From an uncultured Spirochaetales bacterium (GTDB lineage: Bacteria; Spirochaetota; Spirochaetia; Sphaerochaetales; Sphaerochaetaceae), in assembly GCA_944390045.1 (NCBI GenBank), contig CALXOO010000011.1, positions 1 through 50,382 on the forward strand: a DNA stretch of 50,382 bases, written 5' to 3'. Positions 24,848-33,761 of the stretch are shown one piece after another (position 1 is the first letter of the stretch; every line of letters starts with the position of its first letter). A program made the translations under genes and the position numbers. The notes beneath the pieces are model-generated. The model made no database searches. It worked only from the letters and a program-made list of their open reading frames with translations, and was not told the origin of the DNA.

Positions 24848-26506
24848 ATGGAAAAAGTCACAGTCCTGTACAATGGTAAGTCGTATCCGGTTGATAAGGG
24901 CACAAAAGTCAAGAACTTCTTCGGCCTGGGCGGAGACTATGACAGCAACCCGATTGTCGGCGTCCTGCTGAACGGGGAGTTCAAGGGCCTTGACTACAGT
25001 CTCGTATACAAGACCACGAGACTTGAGCCGGTCAGGCTCTTCAGTCCGCTGGGCAAGAGGATCTACAGGCATTCGCTGTGCTTCCTGCTCTCATATGCCG
25101 CGTCAGTCCTCTACCCGGACAGGCATCTTGAGATCGGTCACAGCCTGGGAGACGGCTTCTATTTCCGCTTCACGGATGCGGCTGTCACTGAGGCGGACAT
25201 CAGCGCGCTTTCTGATCTGATGCACAGGACTGCAGAGGCAGACATGCCGGTGACGAAGGAGAAGATCCCCTACCTTGAGGCGCTTGAGGTTTTCAACAAG
25301 CGCACCAGCCGCCACACAAAGGAACTGCTTGAATCAAGAAATGACGGGGACATCACCGTCTACAGCCTTGACGGCTATACTGACAGCGCATATGAGCCGC
25401 TGCTGCCCTCGACAGGGCTGCTGCGGGTCTGGGACCTGAGAACATACGGCGGCGGCCTGCTGCTGCGCTACCCGCAGTCCAGGGATTTCAGCCGCATCCA
25501 TGACTTCGAGGACAACCCCCTGCTCTACTCGGTCTTCCGGCAGACGGCGCAGGACAACAGGATTCTTGAGTGCGAGTCACTCGGACAGCTGAACAACATC
25601 ATCCTCTCAGGCAGGACAGGGACTCTCATACAGCAGTCTGAGTGCATGTTCAACAACCGCATCGCGCGCATTGCGGACGACATCAGATCCCGTGACAGTG
25701 TCAGGATCGTATATATCGCAGGCCCCTCCTCTTCCGGTAAGACCACCTTCTCCCTTAAGCTTGGCCTCCAGCTGAAGACACTGGGATTCAGGCCAGTGAA
25801 GATCTCGCTTGATGACTACTATTTCTCCCGTGAGAAGGTACCTCTGGACAGCGACGGCAACAGGGACTATGAGGCACTTGAGGCGCTTGATCTGGACTTC
25901 TTCAGAGAAAACCTGGATGACCTTGTGAGAAAGGGCCGCTGCCGTCTTCCGCACTTTTCGTTCAGGGAGAACAGACGGCACATGGCAGATGAGTACACTG
26001 TGATGGACGATTCAACTGTCCTTCTTGTCGAGGGAATACACGGTCTGAATCCCGCGCTTGCACCTGATGTCGGCTCCAGTCTGACTTACAAGGTATACAT
26101 CTCCGCTCTGACCGGAATGATCATTGATGACCACAACAGGATCAGCACAACTGACAACAGAATCATCAGGAGGATCGTGCGTGATTTCAGGACAAGAGGG
26201 GTCAGGACTGAGGAGACGCTGACAATGTGGCCCAGTGTTGAACGCGGCGAGAAGACACACATCTTCCCCTACCAGAACAATGCTGATGCGATGATCAACA
26301 GTGCGATGCCTTATGAGTTCGCGGCACTGGCTCCCCAGGCCCTCAACCTGCTGAGATCGGTCAAGCCGGATGCTGAGTATGCTTTTGCCACCGCACGCAG
26401 GCTGCTGAAATTCCTCGAGCTCTTCTACACGATACCGATGGACATGATTCCCTCGGACTCCATCACGAGAGAGTTCCTTGGTGGCTCAGTCTTCGGAGCC
26501 ATCTGA
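24848..26506 (+). CDS. Nucleoside (uridine-type) kinase with N-terminal TGS/ThrRS-like part
   Basis: 552 residues. The first ~70 residues resemble a TGS domain; residues ~75-230 resemble the second N-terminal domain of threonyl-tRNA synthetase (HSLGDGFYFRFTD). The C-terminal half is a uridine kinase-like P-loop domain with IAGPSSSGKTTFS (Walker A, near residue 297), SLDDYYFSREKVP and LLVEGIHGLNPAL. This arrangement is known from Firmicutes and spirochaetes as a nucleoside kinase for pyrimidine salvage; whether the TGS part binds RNA or a nucleotide is unknown. The 3' end overlaps convergent gtrA by 21 bp. Confidence 0.85.
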   Translation: MEKVTVLYNGKSYPVDKGTKVKNFFGLGGDYDSNPIVGVLLNGEFKGLDYSLVYKTTRLEPVRLFSPLGKRIYRHSLCFLLSYAASVLYPDRHLEIGHSLGDGFYFRFTDAAVTEADISALSDLMHRTAEADMPVTKEKIPYLEALEVFNKRTSRHTKELLESRNDGDITVYSLDGYTDSAYEPLLPSTGLLRVWDLRTYGGGLLLRYPQSRDFSRIHDFEDNPLLYSVFRQTAQDNRILECESLGQLNNIILSGRTGTLIQQSECMFNNRIARIADDIRSRDSVRIVYIAGPSSSGKTTFSLKLGLQLKTLGFRPVKISLDDYYFSREKVPLDSDGNRDYEALEALDLDFFRENLDDLVRKGRCRLPHFSFRENRRHMADEYTVMDDSTVLLVEGIHGLNPALAPDVGSSLTYKVYISALTGMIIDDHNRISTTDNRIIRRIVRDFRTRGVRTEETLTMWPSVERGEKTHIFPYQNNADAMINSAMPYEFAALAPQALNLLRSVKPDAEYAFATARRLLKFLELFYTIPMDMIPSDSITREFLGGSVFGAI

Positions 26507-26896
26507 TGACCTGAAGACCAGCAGCTTGCTGATCACATAGTTCAGGATGATCACGACAACGTTCGAGGCAACCTTCATGACAAGGTTCGGCAGATGCAGC
26601 ATGTCAACAGCTACAATCATGAAAAGCGTATCGAAGGCGCCGGTTGCAATCCGCCCTGCGAAGAAACCGGCAGCCTCTGCCAGAAGCGCCGCGGCTCCCT
26701 TTCTGTCCGAGTGGAACACGAAGGCCCTGTTGGTCACGTAGGCGAAAAGCACAGAGAGCAGCCATGCAAGGATATTCGAGACAAGCACTGACCAGCCAAG
26801 GGCCATTGTACAGATGGCATATACGACAATGTTGACAAGTGTGGTCAGCCCGCCGAAGACAAGATAGGACATGACCTCACGGACTCTTGAATTCAT
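26486..26896 (-). CDS. GtrA-family small membrane protein
   Basis: 136 residues with four hydrophobic segments. I start at ATG 26896 because GGAGGT lies 7 nt upstream; a longer frame to 27007 adds a poorly conserved N-terminus and runs through the promoter. YLVFGGLTTLVNIVVY and the Asn-Arg-Ala-Phe-Val-Phe stretch are typical GtrA elements. GtrA proteins are thought to flip or assist polyprenyl-linked sugars for envelope glycans. No glycosyltransferase is adjacent, so the partner is unknown. It overlaps the convergent kinase gene by 21 bp. Confidence 0.88.
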   Translation of the reverse strand: MNSRVREVMSYLVFGGLTTLVNIVVYAICTMALGWSVLVSNILAWLLSVLFAYVTNRAFVFHSDRKGAAALLAEAAGFFAGRIATGAFDTLFMIVAVDMLHLPNLVMKVASNVVVIILNYVISKLLVFRSSDGSED

Positions 26897-26917
26897 GACA
26901 AACCTCCGGACCCGGGT

Positions 26918-26946
26918 ATTATCACATGCTGATGTGATATTGCCAA
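26918..26946 (-). promoter_or_regulatory. gtrA promoter with an operator-like palindrome in its spacer
   Basis: Minus strand TTGGCA (plus 26941-26946), 17-bp spacer, GATAAT (plus 26918-26923). The palindrome TATCACAT-GCTG-ATGTGATA (26920-26939, perfect 8-bp arms) fills the spacer and overlaps the -10 box, the place where a repressor would block RNA polymerase. Confidence 0.55.
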
Positions 26947-27115
26947 CCTCAGCATGCGGCTTCAACTTCAAGATGAAATATAAACATCCTAATACGGTAT
27001 TAATCATTCAAGATTATACATACTGGAACAGATAAGGCATTCTCCGCCGGTACATGCAATGTCATATGACTGTGTAAGGACTGTCCTCGGGGGAAAAGAT
27101 AATCTGGAGAAGATG

Positions 27116-27140
27116 GCCGGCGGGGGAAGTGTCCGCCGGC
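27116..27140 (-). terminator. Hairpin terminator of the DarA-like gene
   Basis: GCCGGCGG (27116-27123) pairs with CCGCCGGC (27133-27140) across 9 nt. On the minus strand it starts 11 nt after the stop and is followed by a moderately T-rich stretch. The rest of 27008-27115 holds nothing I recognise. Confidence 0.5.
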
Positions 27141-27150
27141 TGTGCGATGA

Positions 27151-27489
27151 TCAGAATTTCTCGAAGCTGGCGACATCCAGCACGAAGACAGTCGCGCCTC
27201 CTGCATTTGTGGGGACTGTCACATATGGTGTGCCGACACCGTTGCTGCTTCTCACCATTGAAGGAGCGACATAGGGCATCTCATCCACCCTCTTGCCTGC
27301 ATACTTCCTGAGTATTTCCATCACCTGGGGAATCTTGTCATCCTCAGTTCCTACTATGATAGATGTGTTGGACTTCTTGAGAAAACCGCCGATAGTGCTG
27401 AGCTTAGTCGCAAAAAAACCGGCCTCATTGAGGGCAGTGACTGTGATGTCCTCATCTATCTTGCTAATAATGGCGAATACCATCTTCAT
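27151..27489 (-). CDS. DarA/PstA-like cyclic-di-AMP receptor (PII-like)
   Basis: 112 residues, the full length of the DUF970 PII-like family. Typical features are the start MKMVFAIISKIDEDITVTAL, GFFATKLSTIGGFLKKSNTS and the end GGATVFVLDVASFEKF. Family members are trimeric cytosolic proteins that bind cyclic-di-AMP between subunits; output partners are mostly unknown. The ribosome-binding site GGAGGT and a -10/-35 pair are upstream, so it is expressed alone. No diadenylate cyclase is in the window, so the link to c-di-AMP is by family. A connection with TrkAH potassium uptake is possible. Confidence 0.85.
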   Translation of the reverse strand: MKMVFAIISKIDEDITVTALNEAGFFATKLSTIGGFLKKSNTSIIVGTEDDKIPQVMEILRKYAGKRVDEMPYVAPSMVRSSNGVGTPYVTVPTNAGGATVFVLDVASFEKF

Positions 27490-27513
27490 GGGTCACCTCC
27501 TTGATTTCTACCA

Positions 27514-27543
27514 ATTATAATCGAAAAGTGGACAACAGGCCAA
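27514..27543 (-). promoter_or_regulatory. Promoter of the DarA-like gene
   Basis: Minus strand TTGGCC (plus 27538-27543), 18-bp spacer, perfect TATAAT (plus 27514-27519). The leader is about 17-20 nt and contains the GGAGGT site. Confidence 0.5.
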
Positions 27544-27590
27544 ATACTTTGCGGATTTGCTGCAGTTTATGAAGTTCTTCTTCACTGTCA

Positions 27591-28457
27591 TCAGCCAAGC
27601 CGGCTGACAAATTCCATCAGAGGCTCAAGAACTCCGGCACCTGTCTTCCGTCCGATCTGATATACTCTCTCAAGATTGTTCTCATCCTTCTCCACAGCCT
27701 TGATGTTCAGAGCCTGCGGAGGCTGGATGACAAAGACCCTTCCGGCCCTGACTCTCTCGTCAATCGTGCGCAGTGTGCGGTTGTATACGATGTGGCGCTT
27801 CTCCATCGTCTCCATGAAGGCCGGATACTTCCTGCCGTACTTCAGCCTCATCAGGGGGAGCATGCTGTTCTTCTCCTTCACGAAGCCCGCCGGCTGTGTG
27901 AGCAGGACCACGTTATGATCAAAGCCGAGACCTTCCATGAAATCGAGCGCGATCGGGTCAGAGCAGCCGCCGTCCAGGTAACCGTGTCCGTTTATTTCCA
28001 CGATCCTGCTGACGAGCGGCATCGAGGCAGAGGCTCTCAGGAAAAGCAGGTCCTCCTCAAGACCGGTCGTGCATTTGTGGAAGTGACATTTCCCGGTATC
28101 CATGTCAGTCGCACCCGCATAGAAGTTCATCGGGCTGTCTGTGAATGTCTTTGTATCGAAGACATCAAGTTCGAATGGAATGCGCCGGTAACCGAAGTCC
28201 GCGCCGTAGAGGTCACCGGTGCGTATGAGAGAATAGAGCGAGCAATAGTCCCTGTTCCTGCAGAAGCGCTTGTTATACCTGATTGCACGTCCGATCTGAG
28301 CGGACTTGTAGTTGCAGCCGAAAACGGCACCTGCGGAAATTCCGACCGCATTGTCAAACCACAGATCGTTCTCCATGAAGACATCCAGCACCCCGGCTGT
28401 GAACATCCCGCGCATGGCCCCGCCTTCCAGCACGAGGCCGCAAGAACCTATATGCAT
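27591..28457 (-). CDS. Patatin-like phospholipase
   Basis: 288 residues. The oxyanion loop GLVLEGGAMRGMFTAGVLD opens the protein, the nucleophile is the serine of GISAG (GxSxG, near residue 42), and the partner aspartate lies in GYLDGGCSDPI. These are the patatin Ser-Asp dyad elements; such enzymes hydrolyse acyl esters of phospholipids in the cytosol or at the membrane. Length and the C-terminal region fit the YjjU-like subgroup. The ribosome-binding site GAGGTGAT lies just upstream of the ATG. It is downstream of the phosphate transport pair but separated by 54 bp; a shared role is not evident. Confidence 0.85.
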   Translation of the reverse strand: MHIGSCGLVLEGGAMRGMFTAGVLDVFMENDLWFDNAVGISAGAVFGCNYKSAQIGRAIRYNKRFCRNRDYCSLYSLIRTGDLYGADFGYRRIPFELDVFDTKTFTDSPMNFYAGATDMDTGKCHFHKCTTGLEEDLLFLRASASMPLVSRIVEINGHGYLDGGCSDPIALDFMEGLGFDHNVVLLTQPAGFVKEKNSMLPLMRLKYGRKYPAFMETMEKRHIVYNRTLRTIDERVRAGRVFVIQPPQALNIKAVEKDENNLERVYQIGRKTGAGVLEPLMEFVSRLG

Positions 28458-28511
28458 TCGATCACCTCATGCAATTATTAGCACGGTGCGGACGCTTTAT
28501 CCAGTGCCGGA

Positions 28512-29132
28512 TCAGGTGTTGGTCATGATCACGCGCTCGACTACATCAGCAACGTGCTCAGTGGCATCTGTGCACTTCTCAAGATAGATCAGTACCTCTC
28601 TCCACTTTATGACCTCAATCGGATCCTTCTCCTGACTGTGGAGGTCCTTCATCGCCTGGATGAAGAGCTTGTCCGCATCCTCTTCAAGGGTGTTGATCTT
28701 GACAATGGATGAATGGATGGTCTTGCTTTTCTTGAAAGAACGGAACTCTTCAAGCAGGACGACCATTTCCTTGCAGCATTCGACCACGACCCTGGCAAGG
28801 TCAACCGCAAGGGGACGGATTGAGGTGATATTGTTGATGTACAGACGGATCATGACATCCTCGATCTTGTCAGTGACCTCATCGAGGCAGTTCGACAACA
28901 GCAGGATGTCCTCGCGCTCGATCGGCGTCATGAAGGCCTTCATCAGAACTGCGAGCATCTCATGCTTCTTCGTGTCGGCCTCATGCTCTATGCCGTGCAT
29001 TTCATCAAGGTCCTTGTTGATGGAGGAGGGATCGTAGTTCTCCATGATCCTCATCAGCAGCTGTGAGGCCTTGAGCGAATAGTGCGTGCACTCAACGAAG
29101 TTGTCGAAATAAAAGGAATCCTGCTTTTTCAT
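28512..29132 (-). CDS. DUF47 (PhoU-like) accessory protein of the Pit transporter
   Basis: 206 residues, almost all helical, with PhoU-like acidic patches (EHEADTKKHEML, NCLDEVTDKIEDVM) that bind metal in relatives. DUF47 genes sit next to pit genes in many bacteria and are thought to regulate phosphate uptake. Here it follows pit by 18 bp with a GGAGA ribosome-binding site, so the two form one unit. Confidence 0.9.
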   Translation of the reverse strand: MKKQDSFYFDNFVECTHYSLKASQLLMRIMENYDPSSINKDLDEMHGIEHEADTKKHEMLAVLMKAFMTPIEREDILLLSNCLDEVTDKIEDVMIRLYINNITSIRPLAVDLARVVVECCKEMVVLLEEFRSFKKSKTIHSSIVKINTLEEDADKLFIQAMKDLHSQEKDPIEVIKWREVLIYLEKCTDATEHVADVVERVIMTNT

Positions 29133-29150
29133 AAGTCAAATCTCTCCAAT

Positions 29151-30203
29151 TCAGAATAGGAACATGAACAGCTTGGCCATCAGGAAGCTGATTAGGCCGC
29201 AGCCGGGGAATGTGAATATCCAGGTGAGGACCATGTCCCTCACCACTGAGAAGTTGATCGCAGACAGTCTCCTGCTGGCGCCAACACCCATTATGGCGCT
29301 GGTCTTTGTATGCGTGGTTGAGACCGGAATGCCGAAGATTGAGCTGAAGAGCAGGCAGAGAGAGGCCGCGATGTCAGCACTGGTGCCCTGGTATTTCTCA
29401 AGCTTCACCATATCCATTCCGACACTCTTTATTATCTTCTCGCCCCCGACACTGGTTCCAACGCCCATGACGATGGAACAAAGCAGCATCAGCCATACAG
29501 GGATCAGCATGCCGGCAACATTGGTCTGCCCGTTGGAGAATGCGATCGCCAGAAAGAGCACACCGATGAACTTCTGCCCATCCTGGGCACCATGCATGAA
29601 GCTCATCGCCGCAGCGCCACCGATCTGTGTATATGTGAAAAGGGTGTTGGCCTTTCTGCGCTCCATCTTCCGGAAGATGAATGCGATCAGACGGCAGATC
29701 ACGAAGCCGGAGACAAAACCTAGGACCAGGGAAGCTACCAGGCCGTACAGAACCTTGACCCACTCATTGAAGTTGATCGCGCTCCAGCCGTTCTGCGTGG
29801 CCAGGGCGGCACCGGTGAGTCCGGCTATGAGGCTGTGCGATTCGCTTGTCGGGATTCCGAGCCAGCTGGCACCTGTCGAATAGACCACAATGGAGAACAG
29901 GCTGGCGGCAAGCGCCACGAGCGCCGTGTGGGTGTCACTGCCGAAATCAACCATATTGGATATGGTGGATGCGACGCTGGCATTGATGTGCGTCATTATC
30001 AGAACACCCAGGAAGTTGAATACGGCCGCCATCACAATAGCCTTTCTGGTGGACAGACAGCGTGTGGTTATGCAGGTTGCTATCGCATTGGGAGCATCGG
30101 TCCAGCCGTTGACGAAAATCACACACAGAGTGAGAAATGCCGAGATGAGCATCATCGGACTGCTCACCACCTGGGATATGAAATACGAAAAGGATACGTC
30201 CAC
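29151..30203 (-). CDS. pit: Pit-family inorganic phosphate transporter
   Basis: 350 residues, about ten hydrophobic segments in two repeated halves. The PHO-4 signatures are present twice: NGWTDAPNAIAT (near residue 32) and GIPTSESHSL in the first half, HGAQDGQKF and GIPVSTTHTKTSAIMGVG in the second. It imports phosphate (often as a metal-phosphate complex) driven by protons. Start is GTG 30203 with AGGGG 6 nt upstream. First gene of pit-DUF47. The 183 bp upstream hold the importer terminator and an AT-rich promoter region. Confidence 0.92.
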   Translation of the reverse strand: MDVSFSYFISQVVSSPMMLISAFLTLCVIFVNGWTDAPNAIATCITTRCLSTRKAIVMAAVFNFLGVLIMTHINASVASTISNMVDFGSDTHTALVALAASLFSIVVYSTGASWLGIPTSESHSLIAGLTGAALATQNGWSAINFNEWVKVLYGLVASLVLGFVSGFVICRLIAFIFRKMERRKANTLFTYTQIGGAAAMSFMHGAQDGQKFIGVLFLAIAFSNGQTNVAGMLIPVWLMLLCSIVMGVGTSVGGEKIIKSVGMDMVKLEKYQGTSADIAASLCLLFSSIFGIPVSTTHTKTSAIMGVGASRRLSAINFSVVRDMVLTWIFTFPGCGLISFLMAKLFMFLF

Positions 30204-30338
30204 GTATGTCCCCTGTTTACAAATACTTTACCCTGATTTTACATGAGAGGCACAAAGAAGAAAACCCTGCTGCACCTGTTTTTCTTCAAATGGCACTGAT
30301 CAGGGCAGAAAGGGGGACATCTGCGTGCAGAACAAACA

Positions 30339-30366
30339 GGGAGGCGGGTACAAGACCCCGCCTCCC
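30339..30366 (-). terminator. Rho-independent terminator of the ABC importer operon
   Basis: A perfect 10-bp stem, GGGAGGCGGG (30339-30348) with CCCGCCTCCC (30357-30366), 8-nt loop, followed on the minus strand by TGTTTGTTCT. It lies about 20 nt after the stop of the BMP gene. Confidence 0.75.
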
Positions 30367-30386
30367 GTCTGCGTGGCAAACTGTGA

Positions 30387-31616
30387 TCAATATGCGCTGT
30401 TGAGCCACTCGATTCCGTCAATCTGCACTGTGAAATACGGTGCGGACTGGAACTCGGACTCATGGAATGCGCCGTCGTAGACTGCCTCTTCACTGTCAGC
30501 AGTGAAGTCGCCGTCCGTGTCGAGAGCGTATGCATGTGTGAGTGTCTCGCCTGCGACAGTGAATGTGCTGGTATCGAAGACCTCGAGAGAACCGTCAGCG
30601 AGTGCGGCCTCGACCTCTGCGACCTTCTCAGCGGTTCCGGGAGCAGCGATCGCCTCATTGAGCGGTGTCATGACAACAGCACCCTCACCCATTCCGGCAC
30701 ACCAGTCCTGAGGAATCTCCTCGCCGTTAACGTATGCCCTGATGGCCTGTGAGAAATAGATGCCCCAGTCGATCCTAGTACCGATCAGAGAAGCGTTGGG
30801 AGCAATGCCCGTCATGTCGTTGTTGTAGCCGGTGTGGAACACGCCGCGTGACTGTGCGGCTGTTGCCGGAGTCGTGTTGTCAGAGTGCTGGCTGATCATC
30901 ACGCAGCCCTCGTCGATCAGAGCCAGAGCGGCATCGGACTCGGCGGTGGCATCAGACCAGGAACCGACGAACATGACCTTCATCGTGACTGAAGGACACA
31001 CGCTCCTTGCACCGAGGAAGTAGGAGGTGAAGCCGGAGATGACCTCTGCGAATGAATAGGCGCCGACATAGCCGATGACTGCCTCTTCCGGTGTGATCTG
31101 TCCCTCGTCGATCATCTGCTGGAGCTTCATTCCGGCGACGACACCGGCGATATACCTGCCCTCATAGATGTTGGCGAAAGCGTTGTGCGTGTTGTCCCTG
31201 CCGTCATTCCAGCTGGCGCAGTTGGTGCAGCTGATGAACTCGATCTCGGGATAGTCGTCAACGACCTCCAGCATGAAAGGCTCGAAGCCGTAGCTGTTGT
31301 TGATGATGATCTGGCAGCCTTCCTCGGCAGCCTCGATGTTGGCATCGATACAGGAAGCATCCTCGCCAATGTTGAAGATTGTCATCCACTCGACATTGAT
31401 TCCCTCTTCGGCGAGGATCTGCGTGGCCTCATCGCGTCCGCGGATGAAGTTGTAAGTGTAGCCCTGGTCGTTCTCATCTCCGATACAGATCAGTCCGACT
31501 TTCACAGTTGTCGTTCCGTCCGCACTGGCCGTGGTGGCAGTCTCACCGGCACCGCCGGCGAACAGCATTGTGCAGGACAGGACAAGGGCGAGCAGCATCA
31601 GTCCAAGTTTTCTCAT
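30387..31616 (-). CDS. BMP-family substrate-binding protein of a nucleoside-type ABC importer
   Basis: 409 residues from ATG 31616 (AGGAG 8 nt upstream; a 33-bp longer frame lacks such a site). MRKLGLMLLALVLSCTMLF is a signal peptide followed by AGGAGETA; VLSC is only a near match to a lipobox, so the protein may be a lipoprotein or an ordinary exported one. The BMP/PnrA fold is evident from KVGLICIGDENDQGYTYNF, IIINNSYGF and IGYVGAYSFAEVISGF. The family binds purine nucleosides (PnrA) or riboflavin (RfuA); the ligand here is not certain. It is the last gene of the importer operon, unlike most bmp operons where it comes first. Confidence 0.9.
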   Translation of the reverse strand: MRKLGLMLLALVLSCTMLFAGGAGETATTASADGTTTVKVGLICIGDENDQGYTYNFIRGRDEATQILAEEGINVEWMTIFNIGEDASCIDANIEAAEEGCQIIINNSYGFEPFMLEVVDDYPEIEFISCTNCASWNDGRDNTHNAFANIYEGRYIAGVVAGMKLQQMIDEGQITPEEAVIGYVGAYSFAEVISGFTSYFLGARSVCPSVTMKVMFVGSWSDATAESDAALALIDEGCVMISQHSDNTTPATAAQSRGVFHTGYNNDMTGIAPNASLIGTRIDWGIYFSQAIRAYVNGEEIPQDWCAGMGEGAVVMTPLNEAIAAPGTAEKVAEVEAALADGSLEVFDTSTFTVAGETLTHAYALDTDGDFTADSEEAVYDGAFHESEFQSAPYFTVQIDGIEWLNSAY

Positions 31617-31635
31617 ACCTATACTCCTTTTTCTC

Positions 31636-31685
31636 GCCAGATCATCCATCTGGCGGTCTTATCCAATCTCAGACACTCGTGTCTG
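31636..31685 (-). promoter_or_regulatory. Two intercistronic hairpins before the binding-protein gene
   Basis: CAGACAC-TC-GTGTCTG (31670-31685) and GCCAGAT-CATCC-ATCTGGC (31636-31654) are both perfect stems in the 76-bp gap between permease and BMP gene. The second ends a few bases before the AGGAG site. Such structures often protect the downstream mRNA so that binding protein exceeds the membrane subunits. Confidence 0.45.
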
Positions 31686-31692
31686 GAAACGT

Positions 31693-32676
31693 TCAGCGCT
31701 CTTCCCTGAAGTAGTTCAGTCCCAGGCTGGCAGGCGGCTGCTTGTCGCGGCTGTTGCGCATGCTTGTGATGATCAGGACGATGACCGTGACCACATAGGG
31801 AAGGATTTTGTAGATCTCGGTCGGAATGAATGGAATGGAGACACGCAGATACATGATCATCATGGCACCGAAGATCACGCTGCCCCAGATGGCATTCAGA
31901 GGCCTCCACATGCAGAAGATCACGAGGGCGACAGCAAGCCAGCCGACACCGGAGAGTCCCTCATGGTTCCAGACGCAGCCTGCCGTGGTCATGATATAGA
32001 CCATGCCGCCAATGGCTGAGATGCCGCCTCCGGCTATCGTCGCCAGATACTTGTACCTGGTTATGCTGATGCCTGCCGCATCCGCTGTCGACGGACTTTC
32101 TCCGACGGCCCTGAGATAGAGGCCCCACCTGGTACGTCCCAGGAAGAAGTGCATCGCGACAGCCAGCACGACGGCCAAGTAGAAAAAGACCGTATGCGAG
32201 AAGAGGATATTGCCCACCACAGGAATGTTCACGAGGGCATCCGGCCATATCCGCGCGCTGAAGGCATCCTTCAGGTTGTTTCCAAGTGCGACATAACCGC
32301 CCTCGGAGAGTCTCATGAACTCGCCGACGAACTGTCCGACGCCAGTGCCGAAGATTGACAGCGCCAGGCCGGTCACGTTCTGGTTCGTGCGCAGGGAAAT
32401 GGTGAGGAAGCTGTAGATGGCGCTTGCGAGAGCTCCTGCCGCGAAGGCGCACAGAATGGCGAGGATTATTGCGACAGGTCCGCTTGCAGCCGCACCTGCC
32501 GCCTTCTCATAATAGAAGGCACCGGCCAGGCCGAAGGCTCCTCCCATGTACATGATGCCCTCGACGCCGAGGTTGAGGTTTCCGGACTTCTCAGTGAGGA
32601 TCTCGCCCAGGGTTCCGAACATCAGTACTGTGCCGAAGGTGACGGCAGCCACAATCAGGGAGATGATCATGCTCAC
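31693..32676 (-). CDS. ABC importer permease (BMP/nucleoside type), second
   Basis: 327 residues with 8-9 hydrophobic segments of the BPD_transp_2 family. The motif GEILTEKSGNLNLGVEGIMYMGG (given here as GEILTEKSGNLNLG and VEGIMYMGG) and GESPSTADAAGISITRYK are typical for YufQ/NupQ-like permeases. It forms the membrane channel with the preceding permease. Its ATG overlaps the upstream gene by 4 bp. Confidence 0.9.
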   Translation of the reverse strand: MSMIISLIVAAVTFGTVLMFGTLGEILTEKSGNLNLGVEGIMYMGGAFGLAGAFYYEKAAGAAASGPVAIILAILCAFAAGALASAIYSFLTISLRTNQNVTGLALSIFGTGVGQFVGEFMRLSEGGYVALGNNLKDAFSARIWPDALVNIPVVGNILFSHTVFFYLAVVLAVAMHFFLGRTRWGLYLRAVGESPSTADAAGISITRYKYLATIAGGGISAIGGMVYIMTTAGCVWNHEGLSGVGWLAVALVIFCMWRPLNAIWGSVIFGAMMIMYLRVSIPFIPTEIYKILPYVVTVIVLIITSMRNSRDKQPPASLGLNYFREER

Positions 32677-33761
32677 TTTTCCACCTCCTTCTTCGTTTTT
32701 CCGCGCAGGATCATGCGGTAGTTGATGAAGAACTCACAGCTCAGCATCGCAAAGAGCAGGATTCCGGTGATGATGTCGGAAATCGAGGCAGGCACGCTCA
32801 TTCTGGTCTGCAGCGTGTTGGCGCCCTTCTCGAGGACTGCGAGCATCATTGAGATGAAGATCATCGCAAAACTGTTGAGCTGACTGAGCCAGGCAACCGT
32901 GATCGAGGTGAAGCCGACCCCGTTCGCGACTCCGCTGTAAAGCGTGTAGTTCGCACCGGAAACTGTCATGAAACCGACAATGCCGCAGATGGCTCCGGAG
33001 ATGAACATCGTGCGCATTATGATCCATCCGACGTTCATTCCCGCATAACGTGCCGTGTTTGCGCTGTCTCCGATGACCGCGATCTCATAGCCCTGTTTTG
33101 TCTTGTTCATGTAGAAGTACATCAGCACGACCAGGACAAGGACCAAGATCCAGCCGCAGTGGACGCCCAGCACATTGGGCAGGCGGGCCGCGTCATCGAA
33201 CATCGGAATCAGCTGACTGCCCTTCCGGCCCTCCCAGGGACCGCCCTGGAGCCAGGCCACGATGCCGATGGCAATATAGTTCATCATCAGGGTGAACAGG
33301 GTCTCGTTCGTATTCCACTTTGCCTTGAAGAAGGCCGGAATGAAGGCCCAGATGCCCCCCGCGATCGCAGCGGCGAGGAACATGATGATGAGAAGCAGCA
33401 CGTGGGGCACTGTGCCGGCAAAGTTCAGCGCGAAGAAGGTCGCGGCGACGGCGCCCATTGTGATCTGGCCCTCGCCTCCGATATTCCAGAACCTCATCTT
33501 GAAGCACGGCGCTATTGCAAGGGCGCAGCCCAGAAGCGGGACCGCGATCTTCACTGTCTGCCTTATATAGACAGGACGTGAGAGCGAGCCGTCAATGATG
33601 ACACCATAGGCCGCTATCGGGTTGTTGCCTGTCAGGAGTATGGGAATAAAGCCCAGAATGAGTGCTATCACTATCGACGAGACACGGATCAGCCAGATTT
33701 TCCTGGGATCCATGCTCCCTCTTTTCGCAAGCCGGATAAATGGAGTTCTCTCTTCTCTCAT
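32673..33761 (-). CDS. ABC importer permease (BMP/nucleoside type), first
   Basis: 362 residues with about nine hydrophobic segments. MRFWNIGGEGQITMGAVAA and the EIAVIGDSANTARYAGMNVG region match YufP/NupP-type permeases of BMP-dependent importers. It overlaps the ATPase stop and the next start by 4 bp each (ATGA), so the subunits are made in step. Confidence 0.9.
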   Translation of the reverse strand: MREERTPFIRLAKRGSMDPRKIWLIRVSSIVIALILGFIPILLTGNNPIAAYGVIIDGSLSRPVYIRQTVKIAVPLLGCALAIAPCFKMRFWNIGGEGQITMGAVAATFFALNFAGTVPHVLLLIIMFLAAAIAGGIWAFIPAFFKAKWNTNETLFTLMMNYIAIGIVAWLQGGPWEGRKGSQLIPMFDDAARLPNVLGVHCGWILVLVLVVLMYFYMNKTKQGYEIAVIGDSANTARYAGMNVGWIIMRTMFISGAICGIVGFMTVSGANYTLYSGVANGVGFTSITVAWLSQLNSFAMIFISMMLAVLEKGANTLQTRMSVPASISDIITGILLFAMLSCEFFINYRMILRGKTKKEVEK

